Assembly (NCBI RefSeq): GCF_023913735.1
Contig: NZ_JAMXBH010000013.1
Span: 1 to 64,000 of the forward strand
From: Pseudarthrobacter raffinosi
GTDB lineage: Bacteria > Actinomycetota > Actinomycetes > Actinomycetales > Micrococcaceae
Length of the DNA stretch: 64,000 nucleotides
Direction: 5' to 3'
Below the pieces are notes generated by a model that did not search any database, had not been told where the DNA came from, and saw only the letters and a list, made by a program, of their open reading frames with translations. How positions within the stretch are numbered: the stretch's first letter is position 1; every line of letters begins with the position of its first letter. Of the stretch, positions 1 through 8,640 are shown in pieces. Position numbers and translations under genes: made by a program.

Positions 1-123
1 CTCCTGGGTGAATCGTCTGCGTGATGCGGTCATGCTGATCTCTACTTTCGATAGACCCTCATTTTAAGAGGGCCCACTGTCCGAGATCTTCACGGCAGCT
101 CAATCCATAAGAAGGAGGAAGAC

Positions 124-1341
124 ATGGGCATCCCGGCAACCAAGGTCAGCAAGGTCCGCATGACGGGGCCGTTGGCTCCGTTCGCGTCTGCTTTCAGATC
201 CAAGTTGAAGGATCTGGGCTATGCGCCGTTAACGATAGCCAGTGAGCTGAGGATGGCGGCCGACTGGAGCCGCTGGCTTCAGGAACGGTCATTGTCAGCA
301 GCGGACGTGACGAGCGTTCTGGTCGGCCAGTTCGTCTCGGAGAGACGCTCCGCAGGACGCATTTCCCCGTATCCGCCCCGCGTCTTCAACACAATGATCG
401 AGATCCTCGTGGAACGGGGCGTGGTCCAGGCCGGGACCGAGGCACCCGTGCCTGGCTCACCGGTCGATGTACTGCTTGGCTCGTTCGACAGGTTCCTGCT
501 TGCGGAGCGGGGGCTGGCCCGGTGCACGGCGACCGCTTATGTGTTGCGGGCCCGCCGTTTTCTGGCCCAGCAGGTGCCATCGGACGTCCTGGCTGATCTG
601 AAGGCCAAGGATGTGACCGATGCCGTGCGCGCCGAAGCAGCGATGGTCTCGGTCGGTTCCACCCAATTCTTCGTGGTGGCCGTGCGCTCGTTCCTGCGCT
701 TTTGTTTCATCGAGGGACTGATCCCGGCCGACCTTTCGGGAGCGGCCCTGACCATTACCGGACGCCGCCGCTCACCCTTGGCTGCGGGGATCACCACCGC
801 CGACACGCGGAGGCTCCTTGGTACCTGTGACCGGCGGGGACGTGATGGGCGCAGGGACTATGCCATCTTGCTCATCCTCCTCCGCCTGGGCCTGCGGGCC
901 AGTGAGGTCGCCGCGCTGAGCCTCGAAGACATCGACTGGCGCGCCGGGTTGATCGTGGTCCATGGCAAGGGCAGCCGTGATGACCGGCTGCCTCTTCCTG
1001 TTGATGTGGGCCAGGCGATCACCGGCTACCTCCAGCGGGGACGCCCGCGAACGCTTCATCGGGAAGTCTTCGTCAGGTCTTTGGCACCCCTTGAAGCGCT
1101 GGGCCGGGGCGGGATCTCCACAGTCGTCCGCCGCGCCTGCCAGCGGGCCGGACTCGCCCCGATCGGTGCCCACCGCCTGCGCCATACCCTTGCCTGTGAG
1201 ATGGTCAATTCCGGCGTTCCTCTGACCGAGATCGCCCAAGTGCTCCGCCACCGGAGCCTGGAGAGCGCCGCCCTCTACGCCCGTCTGGACATAGATGGTC
1301 TCCGTGCACTGGCCCGGCCATGGCCAGGAGGTGAGCGGTGA
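124..1341 (+). CDS. ritA: RIT tyrosine recombinase, first of trio (RitA-like)
   Basis: Site-specific recombinase of the phage-integrase (tyrosine) family, expected to cut and rejoin DNA at the element ends through a 3'-phosphotyrosine intermediate. The 405-residue protein has an N-terminal SAM-like DNA-binding region (about 20-200) and a C-terminal catalytic domain with all key residues: R258 in LGLRASEV, K282 in HGKGSRDD, H350 and R353 in HRLRHT, H376 in LRHRS, and nucleophile Y385. The start is supported by AAGGAGGAAGAC directly before ATG. The stop overlaps the next start, so the three recombinases are probably translationally coupled. It looks intact. RitA is assigned by position and length only. 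Confidence 0.85.
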   Translation: MGIPATKVSKVRMTGPLAPFASAFRSKLKDLGYAPLTIASELRMAADWSRWLQERSLSAADVTSVLVGQFVSERRSAGRISPYPPRVFNTMIEILVERGVVQAGTEAPVPGSPVDVLLGSFDRFLLAERGLARCTATAYVLRARRFLAQQVPSDVLADLKAKDVTDAVRAEAAMVSVGSTQFFVVAVRSFLRFCFIEGLIPADLSGAALTITGRRRSPLAAGITTADTRRLLGTCDRRGRDGRRDYAILLILLRLGLRASEVAALSLEDIDWRAGLIVVHGKGSRDDRLPLPVDVGQAITGYLQRGRPRTLHREVFVRSLAPLEALGRGGISTVVRRACQRAGLAPIGAHRLRHTLACEMVNSGVPLTEIAQVLRHRSLESAALYARLDIDGLRALARPWPGGER

Positions 1342-2261
1342 TGGTCGACCTCGTCGGCCACGTCCGGGACTATCTGGAACTGCGGCGCGCTCTGGGCTTC
1401 AAACTCGTTTTCGAAGGCTACGTTCTTCCCCGCTTGGCAAACTTCATCGAGGCCTCGGGTGCCGGCACCCTAACGACCGAGCTAGCCATCTCATGGGCGT
1501 GCCAGCCGGAGGATGTCCAACCCATCACCTTGGCCCACCGGCTCGGAGCGGCCCGCGGGTTCGCCCGCTATCTGAAGACCATCGACCCGGCAACGGAAAT
1601 CCCTCCGCTGGACGTTTTCGGGACGCACCGGCAACGTCCCACACCCTATCTGTGGTCCAAAGACGAGATCGCAGCACTACTTGAAGCGACCCTTCAGATC
1701 CGTCCGGAACTGCGGGCCCTCACCCACGAAACCCTGTTTGGCCTCATTGCTGTCACAGGGCTGCGGCTCGGGGAGGCAACCGGGCTCCTACGCGAGGACG
1801 TCAACCTCACCGACGGCATACTCACCGTCACGGAGGCAAAGTTCGACAGGACCAGATTGATCCCCCTTCATCCGAGTACGACGGCAGCCCTGGCCTCCTA
1901 CGCCCAACGCCGGGACAGGCTCTGTCCCGGACCACAGACGGCCGCGTTCTTCCTCTCGCACGCGGGGACCATGCTTCGCGTCAAAGGCGTTGATGCAACG
2001 TTCAATAACATCACGACCGGGATTGGGCTACGCACCGCCACCGTGAAGCCGCGCATCCACGATCTCAGACACACTTTCGCCGTCCAAACGCTCATCGATT
2101 GGCACCGGACCGGAGCTGATATCGGAGCCGGCGTGCCTGTCTTATCGACCTATCTCGGCCACGTCAGCCCGGCGGGCACCTACTGGTACCTCTCCGCCGC
2201 CCCAGAGCTCATGGCGTTAGCCGCCGAACGGCTCGACCGCCGATTCGGGGCCCAATCATGA
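1341..2261 (+). CDS. ritB: RIT tyrosine recombinase, second of trio (RitB-like)
   Basis: Second tyrosine recombinase of the trio, 306 residues from the chosen ATG. A GTG one codon earlier is equally possible, because both follow an AGGAGGTG site inside the end of the first gene. Catalytic residues are visible: R142 in TGLRLGEA, K167, H240 and R243 in HDLRHT, H274 in YLGHVS, and a tyrosine at 281 or 283 in TYWYLS. The spacing between the last histidine and the tyrosine is slightly unusual, as in the TnpB-like recombinases of Tn554-type elements. The reading frame is intact. It likely acts with its two neighbours in one recombination complex, but that is inference. Confidence 0.83.
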   Translation: MVDLVGHVRDYLELRRALGFKLVFEGYVLPRLANFIEASGAGTLTTELAISWACQPEDVQPITLAHRLGAARGFARYLKTIDPATEIPPLDVFGTHRQRPTPYLWSKDEIAALLEATLQIRPELRALTHETLFGLIAVTGLRLGEATGLLREDVNLTDGILTVTEAKFDRTRLIPLHPSTTAALASYAQRRDRLCPGPQTAAFFLSHAGTMLRVKGVDATFNNITTGIGLRTATVKPRIHDLRHTFAVQTLIDWHRTGADIGAGVPVLSTYLGHVSPAGTYWYLSAAPELMALAAERLDRRFGAQS

Positions 2262-3247
2262 CTGCCTTGGCTCCCACGCTTCAGGCATTCTTCACTGACC
2301 GACTCCTTGGCCAGCGTGGCGCCAGCCCGCACACGATCGATGCCTACCGGACCACCTTCCGACTCCTGCTCGGCTATGCCAGCGACAAACTACATAAGCC
2401 ACCCAGTGGACTCGATCTCGGTGAGCTCGACGCCCCTCTCGTCGCCGCTTTTCTGGCTCATCTTGAAACGGCCCGGCACAACACCGTGCGGACCCGCAAC
2501 AACCGGCTGGCTGCCATCCACTCGCTCTTCACCTACGCGGCCCTGCGCCACCCGGAACACGCGGCCTCGATCCAACGGGTGCTCTCCATCGGGCCCAAAC
2601 GCTTCGACACCAACCTCGTGACGTTCCTCAGCGAAGCCGAAGTCAACGCACTCCTGAACGCGTGCAACAAAGACACCTGGACCGGGCGGCGCGACCACAC
2701 CATGATCCTTCTGGCCATCCAGACCGGGTTGCGGATCTCGGAACTGACCGGGCTCACGTGCGCCGATGTGTCACTGGGACCCGGGGCTAACATCCACTGC
2801 ATCGGGAAGGGACGCAAGGAGCGCCGCACCCCGCTCACACCCTCCACCGTCGGTGTTCTTCGAGCATGGCTGCGTGAACGCGGTGGGTCACCAGAGGATC
2901 CGCTATTCCCCACAAGCACCGGCAAGAAACTCAGTCGTGACGCCATCGAACACCGGATCACCCACTACACCGCCACAGCAGGAGCAACCTGCCCATCAAT
3001 GAGAATCAAGCACGTCACCACCCACACCCTGCGCCATACAGCGGCGATGCGGCTTCTGCTCTCCGGGGTGGACGTGACGGTCATCGCGCTCTGGCTCGGG
3101 CATTCACAGATCTCCTCAACCAACGCCTATCTGCACGCAGACATGTCGCAAAAGGAACGAGCCATCGCCCGCGTCACACCTCCGGACACCGCCCCTGGCC
3201 GCTATCGTCCTCACGACCCGGTCCTGGCCTTCCTCGAGGCCCTGTGA
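2258..3247 (+). CDS. ritC: RIT tyrosine recombinase, third of trio (RitC-like)
   Basis: Third tyrosine recombinase of the trio, 329 residues, starting in an ATGA overlap with the preceding gene. An N-terminal SAM-like core-binding domain covers about 5-105. The catalytic domain contains R159 in TGLRISEL, K184 in GKGRKE, H256 and R259 in HTLRHT, H282 in WLGHSQ and Y291 in NAYLHADM. All residues for strand cleavage are present. Only about 80 bases separate its stop from the deduced right boundary of the element, so the repeats just downstream are likely its substrates. Confidence 0.85.
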   Translation: MTALAPTLQAFFTDRLLGQRGASPHTIDAYRTTFRLLLGYASDKLHKPPSGLDLGELDAPLVAAFLAHLETARHNTVRTRNNRLAAIHSLFTYAALRHPEHAASIQRVLSIGPKRFDTNLVTFLSEAEVNALLNACNKDTWTGRRDHTMILLAIQTGLRISELTGLTCADVSLGPGANIHCIGKGRKERRTPLTPSTVGVLRAWLRERGGSPEDPLFPTSTGKKLSRDAIEHRITHYTATAGATCPSMRIKHVTTHTLRHTAAMRLLLSGVDVTVIALWLGHSQISSTNAYLHADMSQKERAIARVTPPDTAPGRYRPHDPVLAFLEAL

Positions 3248-3329
3248 TTATGCCGACAAATCCGGTCCAAACAGCCCGCTGAGCAGGAGCCACGCGAAAA
3301 GGTCGGCATAACGCGAAGGTCGGCATAAT
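3248..3329. repeat. RIT right-end repeats
   Basis: A 10-bp word occurs three times between the last recombinase gene and the interrupted transposase: TTATGCCGAC at 3248-3257, and its reverse complement GTCGGCATAA at 3302-3311 and 3319-3328. The two right-hand copies are direct repeats 17 bp apart (start to start) and the left copy is inverted. This layout resembles multiple recombinase-binding sites at an element end. The left end needed for comparison lies outside the window. Confidence 0.6.
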
Positions 3330-4032
3330 CCGAATCGATCCCGAGGATCGGGAACGGGAACCGGGCCAGCGCGTACTCCAGCGCCAGGAGCACCCACTTC
3401 TGGGCCTTGTTCGGCACGGACCGGTTCACCGTCCACCCGGTGGCGATGTCAGTGACGGTCAGGGTGTGACAGAACTCCCCGGACGCGACCCCTCCTTCAT
3501 GGCCGACCAAGTCAATTTCCACGAACCCGGGCACCGCCTCGTCCCAGTCCGCCCAGGTCCGGACCGGGATCTGGGACTTCAGCAACGACCCCGGCTTGGT
3601 ATGGGACCGGCCCCGCAGCACCAGTTTCGCCCGCTCCGGAGCCAACCGCCGGTCGATGGTCGCCGCACTCATCCGCATCAGCAGCCCCGCATCCTCGTCC
3701 GTCAAGGCCAATTCCCCGTCCCGCCGCAGCAAAGGCACGAGTACCGGCAACATCGGCGCCAGCCGCTTGCCCGCCGGCGCCCTGAGCACCGCCCAGCACA
3801 CCACGAGCGCCTCGATGACCGCCGGCCCGTACACCGGGGCCCGCGGCGGACGGGAACGCACCGGCCGCAACTCCAGCGCCTGCCGCAGCGCCCGGCGGGC
3901 ATAATCACGGTTCCAGCCCGTCAGATCCACCAACTCATCCAGGATCCGCACCTTCCCGGCGCGATTCGCCCGGGCATAAGCCCGTGCCTTGATCACCGTG
4001 ACAGCCTGCCGCTGGCTCATCGTCAGTCCCAT
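3328..4032 (-). pseudogene. DDE transposase (rve-type), truncated by the RIT element
   Basis: The first 235 residues of an integrase-catalytic-domain transposase remain. An N-terminal helix-turn-helix region (LVDLTGWNRDYARRAL) is followed by the first catalytic aspartate in FVEIDLVGHEGG. The sequence is coherent up to GIDSD, where families of this type continue with NGSEF and later the catalytic glutamate. Immediately after that aspartate the reading enters the RIT right-end repeats and becomes meaningless until a stop near 3211. The gene is therefore cut inside its catalytic core by the RIT insertion, and the missing 3' half should lie beyond the left edge of the window. A second in-frame ATG at 4020 could be the original start. 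Confidence 0.8.
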
Positions 4033-4052
4033 CCCTCAAGGATGTCCGCGGA

Positions 4053-4109
4053 CGGACCTTCCCGGACCTTTTCAGATGAGGCAACGTATCCGTCGCCGCG
4101 GACCTTTCC
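4053..4109. repeat. Possible end of the interrupted insertion sequence
   Basis: CGGACCTT occurs at 4053-4060 and 4063-4070, and GCGGACCTTTCC at 4099-4109, just upstream of the truncated transposase start. Clustered short repeats in this position often form the terminal repeat of the host insertion sequence. The partner end is not in the window, so this is only a suggestion. Confidence 0.35.
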
Positions 4110-4204
4110 TACGAGTCAACGCGCACCCTAGCTTGGCGTCAGACTGCCACTTAAACTGTGGACTTCGGCGCTCTTTGGCGGTGTTCTGTGCTCGCTCTTT
4201 GTCG

Positions 4205-4582
4205 TTAATTGCCGATGACGAGCATGCTCGCGGCGGCTTCGATGACGTCGTTGGTGATGGTTTCGAGTTGGCTGATTTTCAGGACGCGGGTGATTTGCGG
4301 GAATAGCCGCTGGAGGAGCCGGAAATTGCATCGGGTGATCGCGGCGATTGCCTGGGCGTCGGTGAAGTCCTCGGGGTCGAGTGAGTGCCCCACGCGTTTC
4401 CAGTGCCGGTCGCGAACAAAGAGGCGTTCCTCGCGGCCGAGCGCGCGGTAGCGGTGGGAGAAGCCGAGGCGGCTGTAGAGCTGCGGGTAGTGGCGGAATC
4501 GTTGGTCAATACCGGGCATGCCGATGAGGATCATCGCAAGATGGGTGCGGTCGTGGTTGGCGCGGAGGAGCTCCAGGGCAAG
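4205..4582 (-). pseudogene. C-terminal remnant of an AAA ATPase transposition protein (TniB/IstB-like)
   Basis: About 126 residues are preserved, beginning LALELLRANHDRTHL and including ILIGMPGIDQRFRHYPQLYS, LDPEDFTDAQAIAAI and FRLLQRLFPQITRVLKI. They resemble the sensor and C-terminal part of AAA ATPases that act as target-selection partners of DDE transposases. The Walker A and B region is absent. Upstream of residue LALEL the same frame continues but reads as antisense of a different gene fragment. The ITRCNF stretch looks like a small internal deletion relative to what I recall of the family. The gene is a fragment, probably non-functional. It may have partnered the neighbouring truncated transposase, but that is inference. 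Confidence 0.65.
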
Positions 4583-4682
4583 GTCAGCGAACTTTGCTCT
4601 GAACTCGGGATTACCCGCCAGACACTCTATCGGGCACTTGTCTCCTACTGGGGAGCTGCGTCCGGACGGCCAAAAGCTCCTA
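4580..4682 (+). pseudogene. C-terminal HTH tail of a serine recombinase, frameshifted
   Basis: KVSELCSELGITRQTLYR in one frame joins HLSPTGELRPDGQKLL in the next after a single-base shift near 4632-4634. Together they give the helix-turn-helix tail typical of resolvase/invertase proteins. The fragment begins exactly where the minus-strand AAA remnant ends, so 4580-4582 marks a recombination junction. No catalytic domain is present. Nothing recognisable follows until the small gene ending at 4791. Confidence 0.6.
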
Positions 4683-4790
4683 TCCCGCTGGAGACCTTTA
4701 GGCATGGATGGGCCAGGGCAGAGGATTCTTTCCTGCACCAAGCATGGGACCAGTCTCCCGCGGCCAGGTTTGGGGAAACCCGAACGGGCG

Positions 4791-5033
4791 CTACGTACCG
4801 GTGTGGGTCTCGGAGTCCCACGCCCGCTGCTCGCGGGTCTGCCCGTATGGGACCTCACGACTGATTGCTACGGTGTAGTGCGTGAAGCTGTGCTGGGTGA
4901 CCATGATGCCGTTGCGGCGTTCCCGCATGGCGTGCCGGCGCACGGTTTCCACGGCGGTGTTGAGACCTGTTTCAAGACTTGTTTGGTCACGGGCGACAAC
5001 TTCCATGGCTCCGGGTTTAGGCCGCTGGTTCAT
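4791..5033 (-). CDS. Small conserved-looking hypothetical protein (80 aa)
   Basis: The start was chosen at the ATG preceded by AGAGAGG with six-base spacing; a longer reading to 5120 lacks such a site. The 80-residue protein has a basic helical middle (VETVRRHAMRERRNGI) followed by MVTQHSFTHYTVAIS and VPYGQTREQRAW, with no transmembrane segment, signal peptide or cysteine. It resembles small unannotated proteins I associate with Arthrobacter-type genomes, but I cannot assign a function. It stands alone between recombinase remnants and the GMC oxidoreductase gene. Confidence 0.55.
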   Translation of the reverse strand: MNQRPKPGAMEVVARDQTSLETGLNTAVETVRRHAMRERRNGIMVTQHSFTHYTVAISREVPYGQTREQRAWDSETHTGT

Positions 5034-5247
5034 TGATGACCTCTCTGTGCTGGCGCTTTCGGGATGTGGTGTGCGGGTCTGCGGAACGTTCCGGCATTCT
5101 CCGTCGGCCTTGTCAGGCACCCTGCGGTGCAGGGAAAGGACCGGAATCTGCCCCCAGCGCCCCGTTTATGAGGGACGTAGTGCTAAGCCCCGCGTCAGCC
5201 TCCATCCGGGTGGGCAGATGAAGGGGGATCCGTCTTTGCTGTGAGTA

Positions 5248-5282
5248 TTTGCCGGTCCCAGCTGGTGCCAGGGACCGGCAAA
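5248..5282. terminator. Perfect 12-bp hairpin downstream of the GMC oxidoreductase gene
   Basis: TTTGCCGGTCCC and GGGACCGGCAAA form a perfect stem around an 11-base loop. It lies about 100 bases after the stop of the minus-strand oxidoreductase gene. No T-run follows on either strand, as is common for actinobacterial terminators. The rest of the 5034-5382 gap shows nothing else I recognise. Confidence 0.5.
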
Positions 5283-5382
5283 GCGCCCTCCTGTTTCTCT
5301 TGGGGATTTCCTGAGGGCCTCTGGCTGGTCGAAGTTGCCGTCTTTCGGTGCGCTTGGTGGCGGCGACTTCGGTATTCGCTGT

Positions 5383-6924
5383 TTAGTGCCGGTGGCTGAC
5401 GTCGGTGACTTCGTGCGGGGCGACGCCGAGAATACCTGCGGCGATGCGCGCGCCGATCATTGCAGTGGGGAGGTTGATGTTGCCGCGCGTGATGGTGGGC
5501 ATGATCGAGGCGTCGGCGACGTACAGCCCGGGCACTCCGTGCACGGCGCCGTCGCTTCCAACGACGGCCATGGCGTCCGTGGCCGGTCCCATCTTGCAGG
5601 TTCCTGCCGGGTGGCAGTAATTGACGATGTCCTCAAGTGGGGCGGTTTTCCCGGGGACCCGGTCACCGAGGATGGTTGCGAGTTCGGGCTGGCGGACCAT
5701 TGATTCCATGAGGTCCAGTGCCTCGGACAGGACGGTCCTGTCGTACCCTTCCGGGTCTGTTCCGTAGCGGTGGTCGATCGCGGGGGTGTTGATGTCCAGG
5801 TCTGGGTTGAGGGTGACGGTTCCTTCCGAGCGGGCACGCATCGCGCCGCCGTAAAGGGTGATGGGCGGCAAACCTGGGTGGCCGCTGTTTGCTCCGGCGA
5901 CCATGAACACGTGGATGTCGTAGGGGCCGTCATCGCACACGCTGGATTTTGCCCTTCCCACGGTCTGCTCGTCGGGATTCCACGGGAGTTTGGCGAGTTC
6001 TTCGACCAGGCCTGGCTGGCCGGAAAAGTCGAGCTGCACGCAGGAATGGTCGAGGAGGTGTTTTCCGACGCCGGGAACATTGGCCTGGACCGCGATGCCA
6101 AGGGCGTTCAGTTCGTCTGCGGGTCCGACGCCGGAGCGCAGCAGCAGTGCCGGGGAGTGGTAGGCGCCTGCTGCGACCACGACCCGGCGGGCCGTGATGT
6201 AGCCCTCTCCTTCGGCGCTGCTGACGAATACGCCGCGGGCGAGGCCGTCAACGATGTTGATTCGTGTGACCTGGACGCCGCCGGCGATGGTCAGGTTCGG
6301 CCGGTCCCGGACTGGATCGAGGAATGCGAAGGCACTGTTCCAGCGGACGCCGTCCACGACGTTGACCGGCATGGGGCCGATGCCCTCGGCTGCTTCCAGA
6401 TCGTCCAGGTCATCGGCGAAGGGCAGCCCTGCCGCTACTCCTGCGTTGACGAAGGCGCGCTGGGGGGGCGTCAGTTCGTCCATGCTGTAGCGGCGGACCC
6501 GGAACCGGTCCCGGACCCAGTCCAGGAGCGGTTCGACTTCATCGGCCGACCAGCCGGGGTTGCCGGCGTGGGCCCACTCGTCGTATTCGTGGCGTGCCCC
6601 CACGGAAGCTGTGCAGCCGTTGTGGGAGGAACAGCCGCCCATGATGCGTGCCCGGGGCAGGTCCAGGACGCCTGCTCCGGAGGAGCGGCTGGCGTGCAGG
6701 TCGTAGTCGTGGGAGAGCGGAATTGACCGGGCGTCGAGCATGTCTTCGGGCCACTCGCCCGAGTCCCGGGTGCCGTAATCCGGTCCTGCTTCGAGCAGCA
6801 GGACGCTTTCGTCGCTGTGGGCTGCGAAGGTTCCGGCGAAAGCAGCTCCGCCGGTCCCGCCGCCGATGACGATGGTGTCCGCGAAGGAGGGAAGGCTGGC
6901 AAGGGGCTTGGTGGAGGTGTTCAT
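5383..6924 (-). CDS. GMC-family FAD oxidoreductase
   Basis: A glucose-methanol-choline family flavoprotein of 513 residues, normal for choline-dehydrogenase-like members; these oxidise an alcohol group to an aldehyde, ketone or lactone. The N terminus has the FAD-binding GGGTGGAAFAG (21-31) and LLLEAGPDY, then the GMC signature region MGGCSSHNGC. The C-terminal domain has CHPAGTCKMG, with the catalytic histidine region, and RGNINLPTAMIGARIA. No signal peptide is seen, so it is probably cytoplasmic. It lies 69 bases after the permease gene in the same direction, suggesting that it oxidises the imported compound or a derivative. The acceptor and substrate cannot be read from sequence. The start is supported by AGGACACC before ATG. 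Confidence 0.85.
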   Translation of the reverse strand: MNTSTKPLASLPSFADTIVIGGGTGGAAFAGTFAAHSDESVLLLEAGPDYGTRDSGEWPEDMLDARSIPLSHDYDLHASRSSGAGVLDLPRARIMGGCSSHNGCTASVGARHEYDEWAHAGNPGWSADEVEPLLDWVRDRFRVRRYSMDELTPPQRAFVNAGVAAGLPFADDLDDLEAAEGIGPMPVNVVDGVRWNSAFAFLDPVRDRPNLTIAGGVQVTRINIVDGLARGVFVSSAEGEGYITARRVVVAAGAYHSPALLLRSGVGPADELNALGIAVQANVPGVGKHLLDHSCVQLDFSGQPGLVEELAKLPWNPDEQTVGRAKSSVCDDGPYDIHVFMVAGANSGHPGLPPITLYGGAMRARSEGTVTLNPDLDINTPAIDHRYGTDPEGYDRTVLSEALDLMESMVRQPELATILGDRVPGKTAPLEDIVNYCHPAGTCKMGPATDAMAVVGSDGAVHGVPGLYVADASIMPTITRGNINLPTAMIGARIAAGILGVAPHEVTDVSHRH

Positions 6925-6993
6925 GGTGTCCTGGTTCCTGATGTTTTGCGGCTTGGCGGGAGCGGATTCCGTGCCAGGCCACGCTGTGCTTTG

Positions 6994-8472
6994 TTAAACG
7001 GAAGGTGTCGCTGACTTCGAGTAGACCTGATCGACGTCCGGGAGTTCTCCGGCCCGGGCCATCCAGGCCCGTTTACCGGGGCGCAGGTTGCGTCCGAACA
7101 GGACGGCAGCACCCAGGGCGACGTAGGTCAGTGCGAGGAAAGGGGCGAAGAATACGGGGTAGGCCGGGAGCGGGACGATGCTGTTGTACGCGATGGTGAG
7201 CAGCGCGGTGGTAGAGACGACGGGGGCGAGGACGTGGGCCCAGATGTTGAATTCGTTCGGGTGCTTGCGGCGGAAGAACATGAACGCGGCGATGTTCATC
7301 AGGATGAAGATCGGAATGTATACGAAGGTTCCGGTGGTGCCGAGCATGTTGAACAGGTTGTACGGTCCCAAGGGAAGCCCGACTGCCAGGCAAATGCCCA
7401 GGGCGACGGCTGATTGGACGTAGACGGCCGTGATTGGGGTGCGGTGCTTGGGCTGGGTGCGTGCGAAGAAGGCCGGGAGCGCGCCGGTCCGGGCGATGCC
7501 GTAGATCGTGCGGGTGGCACTGGTCGTGCAGGCGATGCAGACGCCCAGGCCCGAGTTCACGAGCGCAATGAGTACCAGGATCGAGGCTCCGCTCCACAAA
7601 CGGTCCGCGAGGACGAAGGCCGGTGCGGTGGGGGAAGCGGCCAGCGCGGCGATGTCGTTGGTGCCCCAGCCGATTTGGAGGCCCCATGCGGTGACGACGT
7701 AGAAGACACCGATCAGCACCAGTGAACCGAAGATCGCCTTCGGAACGATCCGCTTTGGATCTCGTGATTCCTCGCCGACCGCGGCGGCGCTTTCGAACCC
7801 GGTGAAGGCAAAGATCGAGAGCACGATGGCGAGGAAGAAACCTGAGGGGTTTTGGACGTTGGCGGGGTTGAATCCGTCCAGGTTCACACCCCCGGGGCCC
7901 GGGTTGAACATGCCGGTGACTGCGAGTCCGAGACCGACCGCCATCTCGAAAATGGTCATCACCACAAGGAATTTGATGGAGATGACGATGCCGCGGTAGG
8001 CGCAGGCGAAGCAGATGGCCAGGATCACGGTTGAGTAGATCCACCAGGGGATGCCGATCCCGTACTTGCCGCTGAGTTCGTCGGCGAGGACCGCACCGGT
8101 GAAGGCGGCCAGGGCTGCGGGGACGATGGTGACCATGATCGCGTACAGCCATCCGGTCATGAAGCCGGCCTTTGGCCCGATGCCCGCGGAAACATAGGTG
8201 TAGAAGCCTCCGGCGGAGGGCAGATGGCGTGCGAGGCCGAGCATCGGAACCGCAATCACCAGGCAAACGAGGAACGCGGAGAGGTAGGTCAGGGGCGCCG
8301 ATACCCCTGCCTGGCCGGTGGTGAAAGCGATCGTGTAGAAGATGCCCAAGGTCGGGGAGATTTGCGCGATCGACTGCATCAAGGTTCCGCCGAGGCCGAT
8401 GGAGCCTTTCTGCAACCCGGAGTCAAGGGCCTTGCCCTGCACCTCCGGGGACTCTGGCTGATTGGTCAACAT
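6994..8472 (-). CDS. APC-superfamily amino acid permease
   Basis: A 492-residue integral membrane transporter of the amino acid-polyamine-organocation superfamily. About twelve hydrophobic segments are visible, starting with the family-like IAQISPTLGIFYTIAF and including GFESAAAVGEESRDPKR, typical of the loop after the sixth helix. The ATG at 8472 was chosen because AAAGGAGAGCAG precedes it; the longer reading adds an unlikely segment. Substrates of this family are amino acids, amines and some sugar-amino acid conjugates such as fructoselysine. With a SIS-domain enzyme and a sugar kinase next door, a glycated or amino-sugar compound is a reasonable guess, not a demonstration. Confidence 0.85.
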   Translation of the reverse strand: MLTNQPESPEVQGKALDSGLQKGSIGLGGTLMQSIAQISPTLGIFYTIAFTTGQAGVSAPLTYLSAFLVCLVIAVPMLGLARHLPSAGGFYTYVSAGIGPKAGFMTGWLYAIMVTIVPAALAAFTGAVLADELSGKYGIGIPWWIYSTVILAICFACAYRGIVISIKFLVVMTIFEMAVGLGLAVTGMFNPGPGGVNLDGFNPANVQNPSGFFLAIVLSIFAFTGFESAAAVGEESRDPKRIVPKAIFGSLVLIGVFYVVTAWGLQIGWGTNDIAALAASPTAPAFVLADRLWSGASILVLIALVNSGLGVCIACTTSATRTIYGIARTGALPAFFARTQPKHRTPITAVYVQSAVALGICLAVGLPLGPYNLFNMLGTTGTFVYIPIFILMNIAAFMFFRRKHPNEFNIWAHVLAPVVSTTALLTIAYNSIVPLPAYPVFFAPFLALTYVALGAAVLFGRNLRPGKRAWMARAGELPDVDQVYSKSATPSV

Positions 8473-8492
8473 ACTGCTCTCCTTTGAACTGA

Positions 8493-8534
8493 TGAACGAA
8501 ACGGTAAAAAATAATCGAACATTCTGTACGTTCA
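8493..8534. promoter_or_regulatory. Candidate regulator half-sites before the permease gene
   Basis: The leader carries TGAACGA (8493-8499), TCGAACA (8515-8521) and CGTTCA (8529-8534). TCGAACA is the same arm as in the palindrome between the SIS and DeoR genes. Its recurrence suggests that the DeoR-type protein also controls the permease-oxidoreductase unit. Confidence 0.4.
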
Positions 8535-8640
8535 TTCTGACACGTTTAATGTTTATTAAGCTAATGATTGTTTGTTTTTCTGTTGCAATATTGTGAGCCC
8601 CGGGTCACTGCAAACGTTTGCCGCTTCCGGCGGGTGCGGC

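Larger units (their letters stand above)
1..3329 (+). mobile_element. RIT element (recombinases in trio), left end outside window
   Basis: Three consecutive tyrosine recombinase genes overlap by one or four bases and read in one direction, the arrangement that defines RIT elements. The right boundary is placed where the coding sequence of an interrupted transposase stops making sense, next to repeated GTCGGCATAA motifs. No matching motif occurs in the first 123 bases, so the left end is probably upstream of the window. Bases 1-123 hold the leader of the first gene, with a strong AAGGAGG site, and nothing else I recognise. RIT elements are known to move as units, but their mechanism is poorly described. 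Confidence 0.8.

Noticed and set aside
4791-5120. Longer form of the small minus-strand protein
   Set aside because: The first 29 codons lack a ribosome site, while the internal ATG at 5033 has AGAGAGG at proper spacing.
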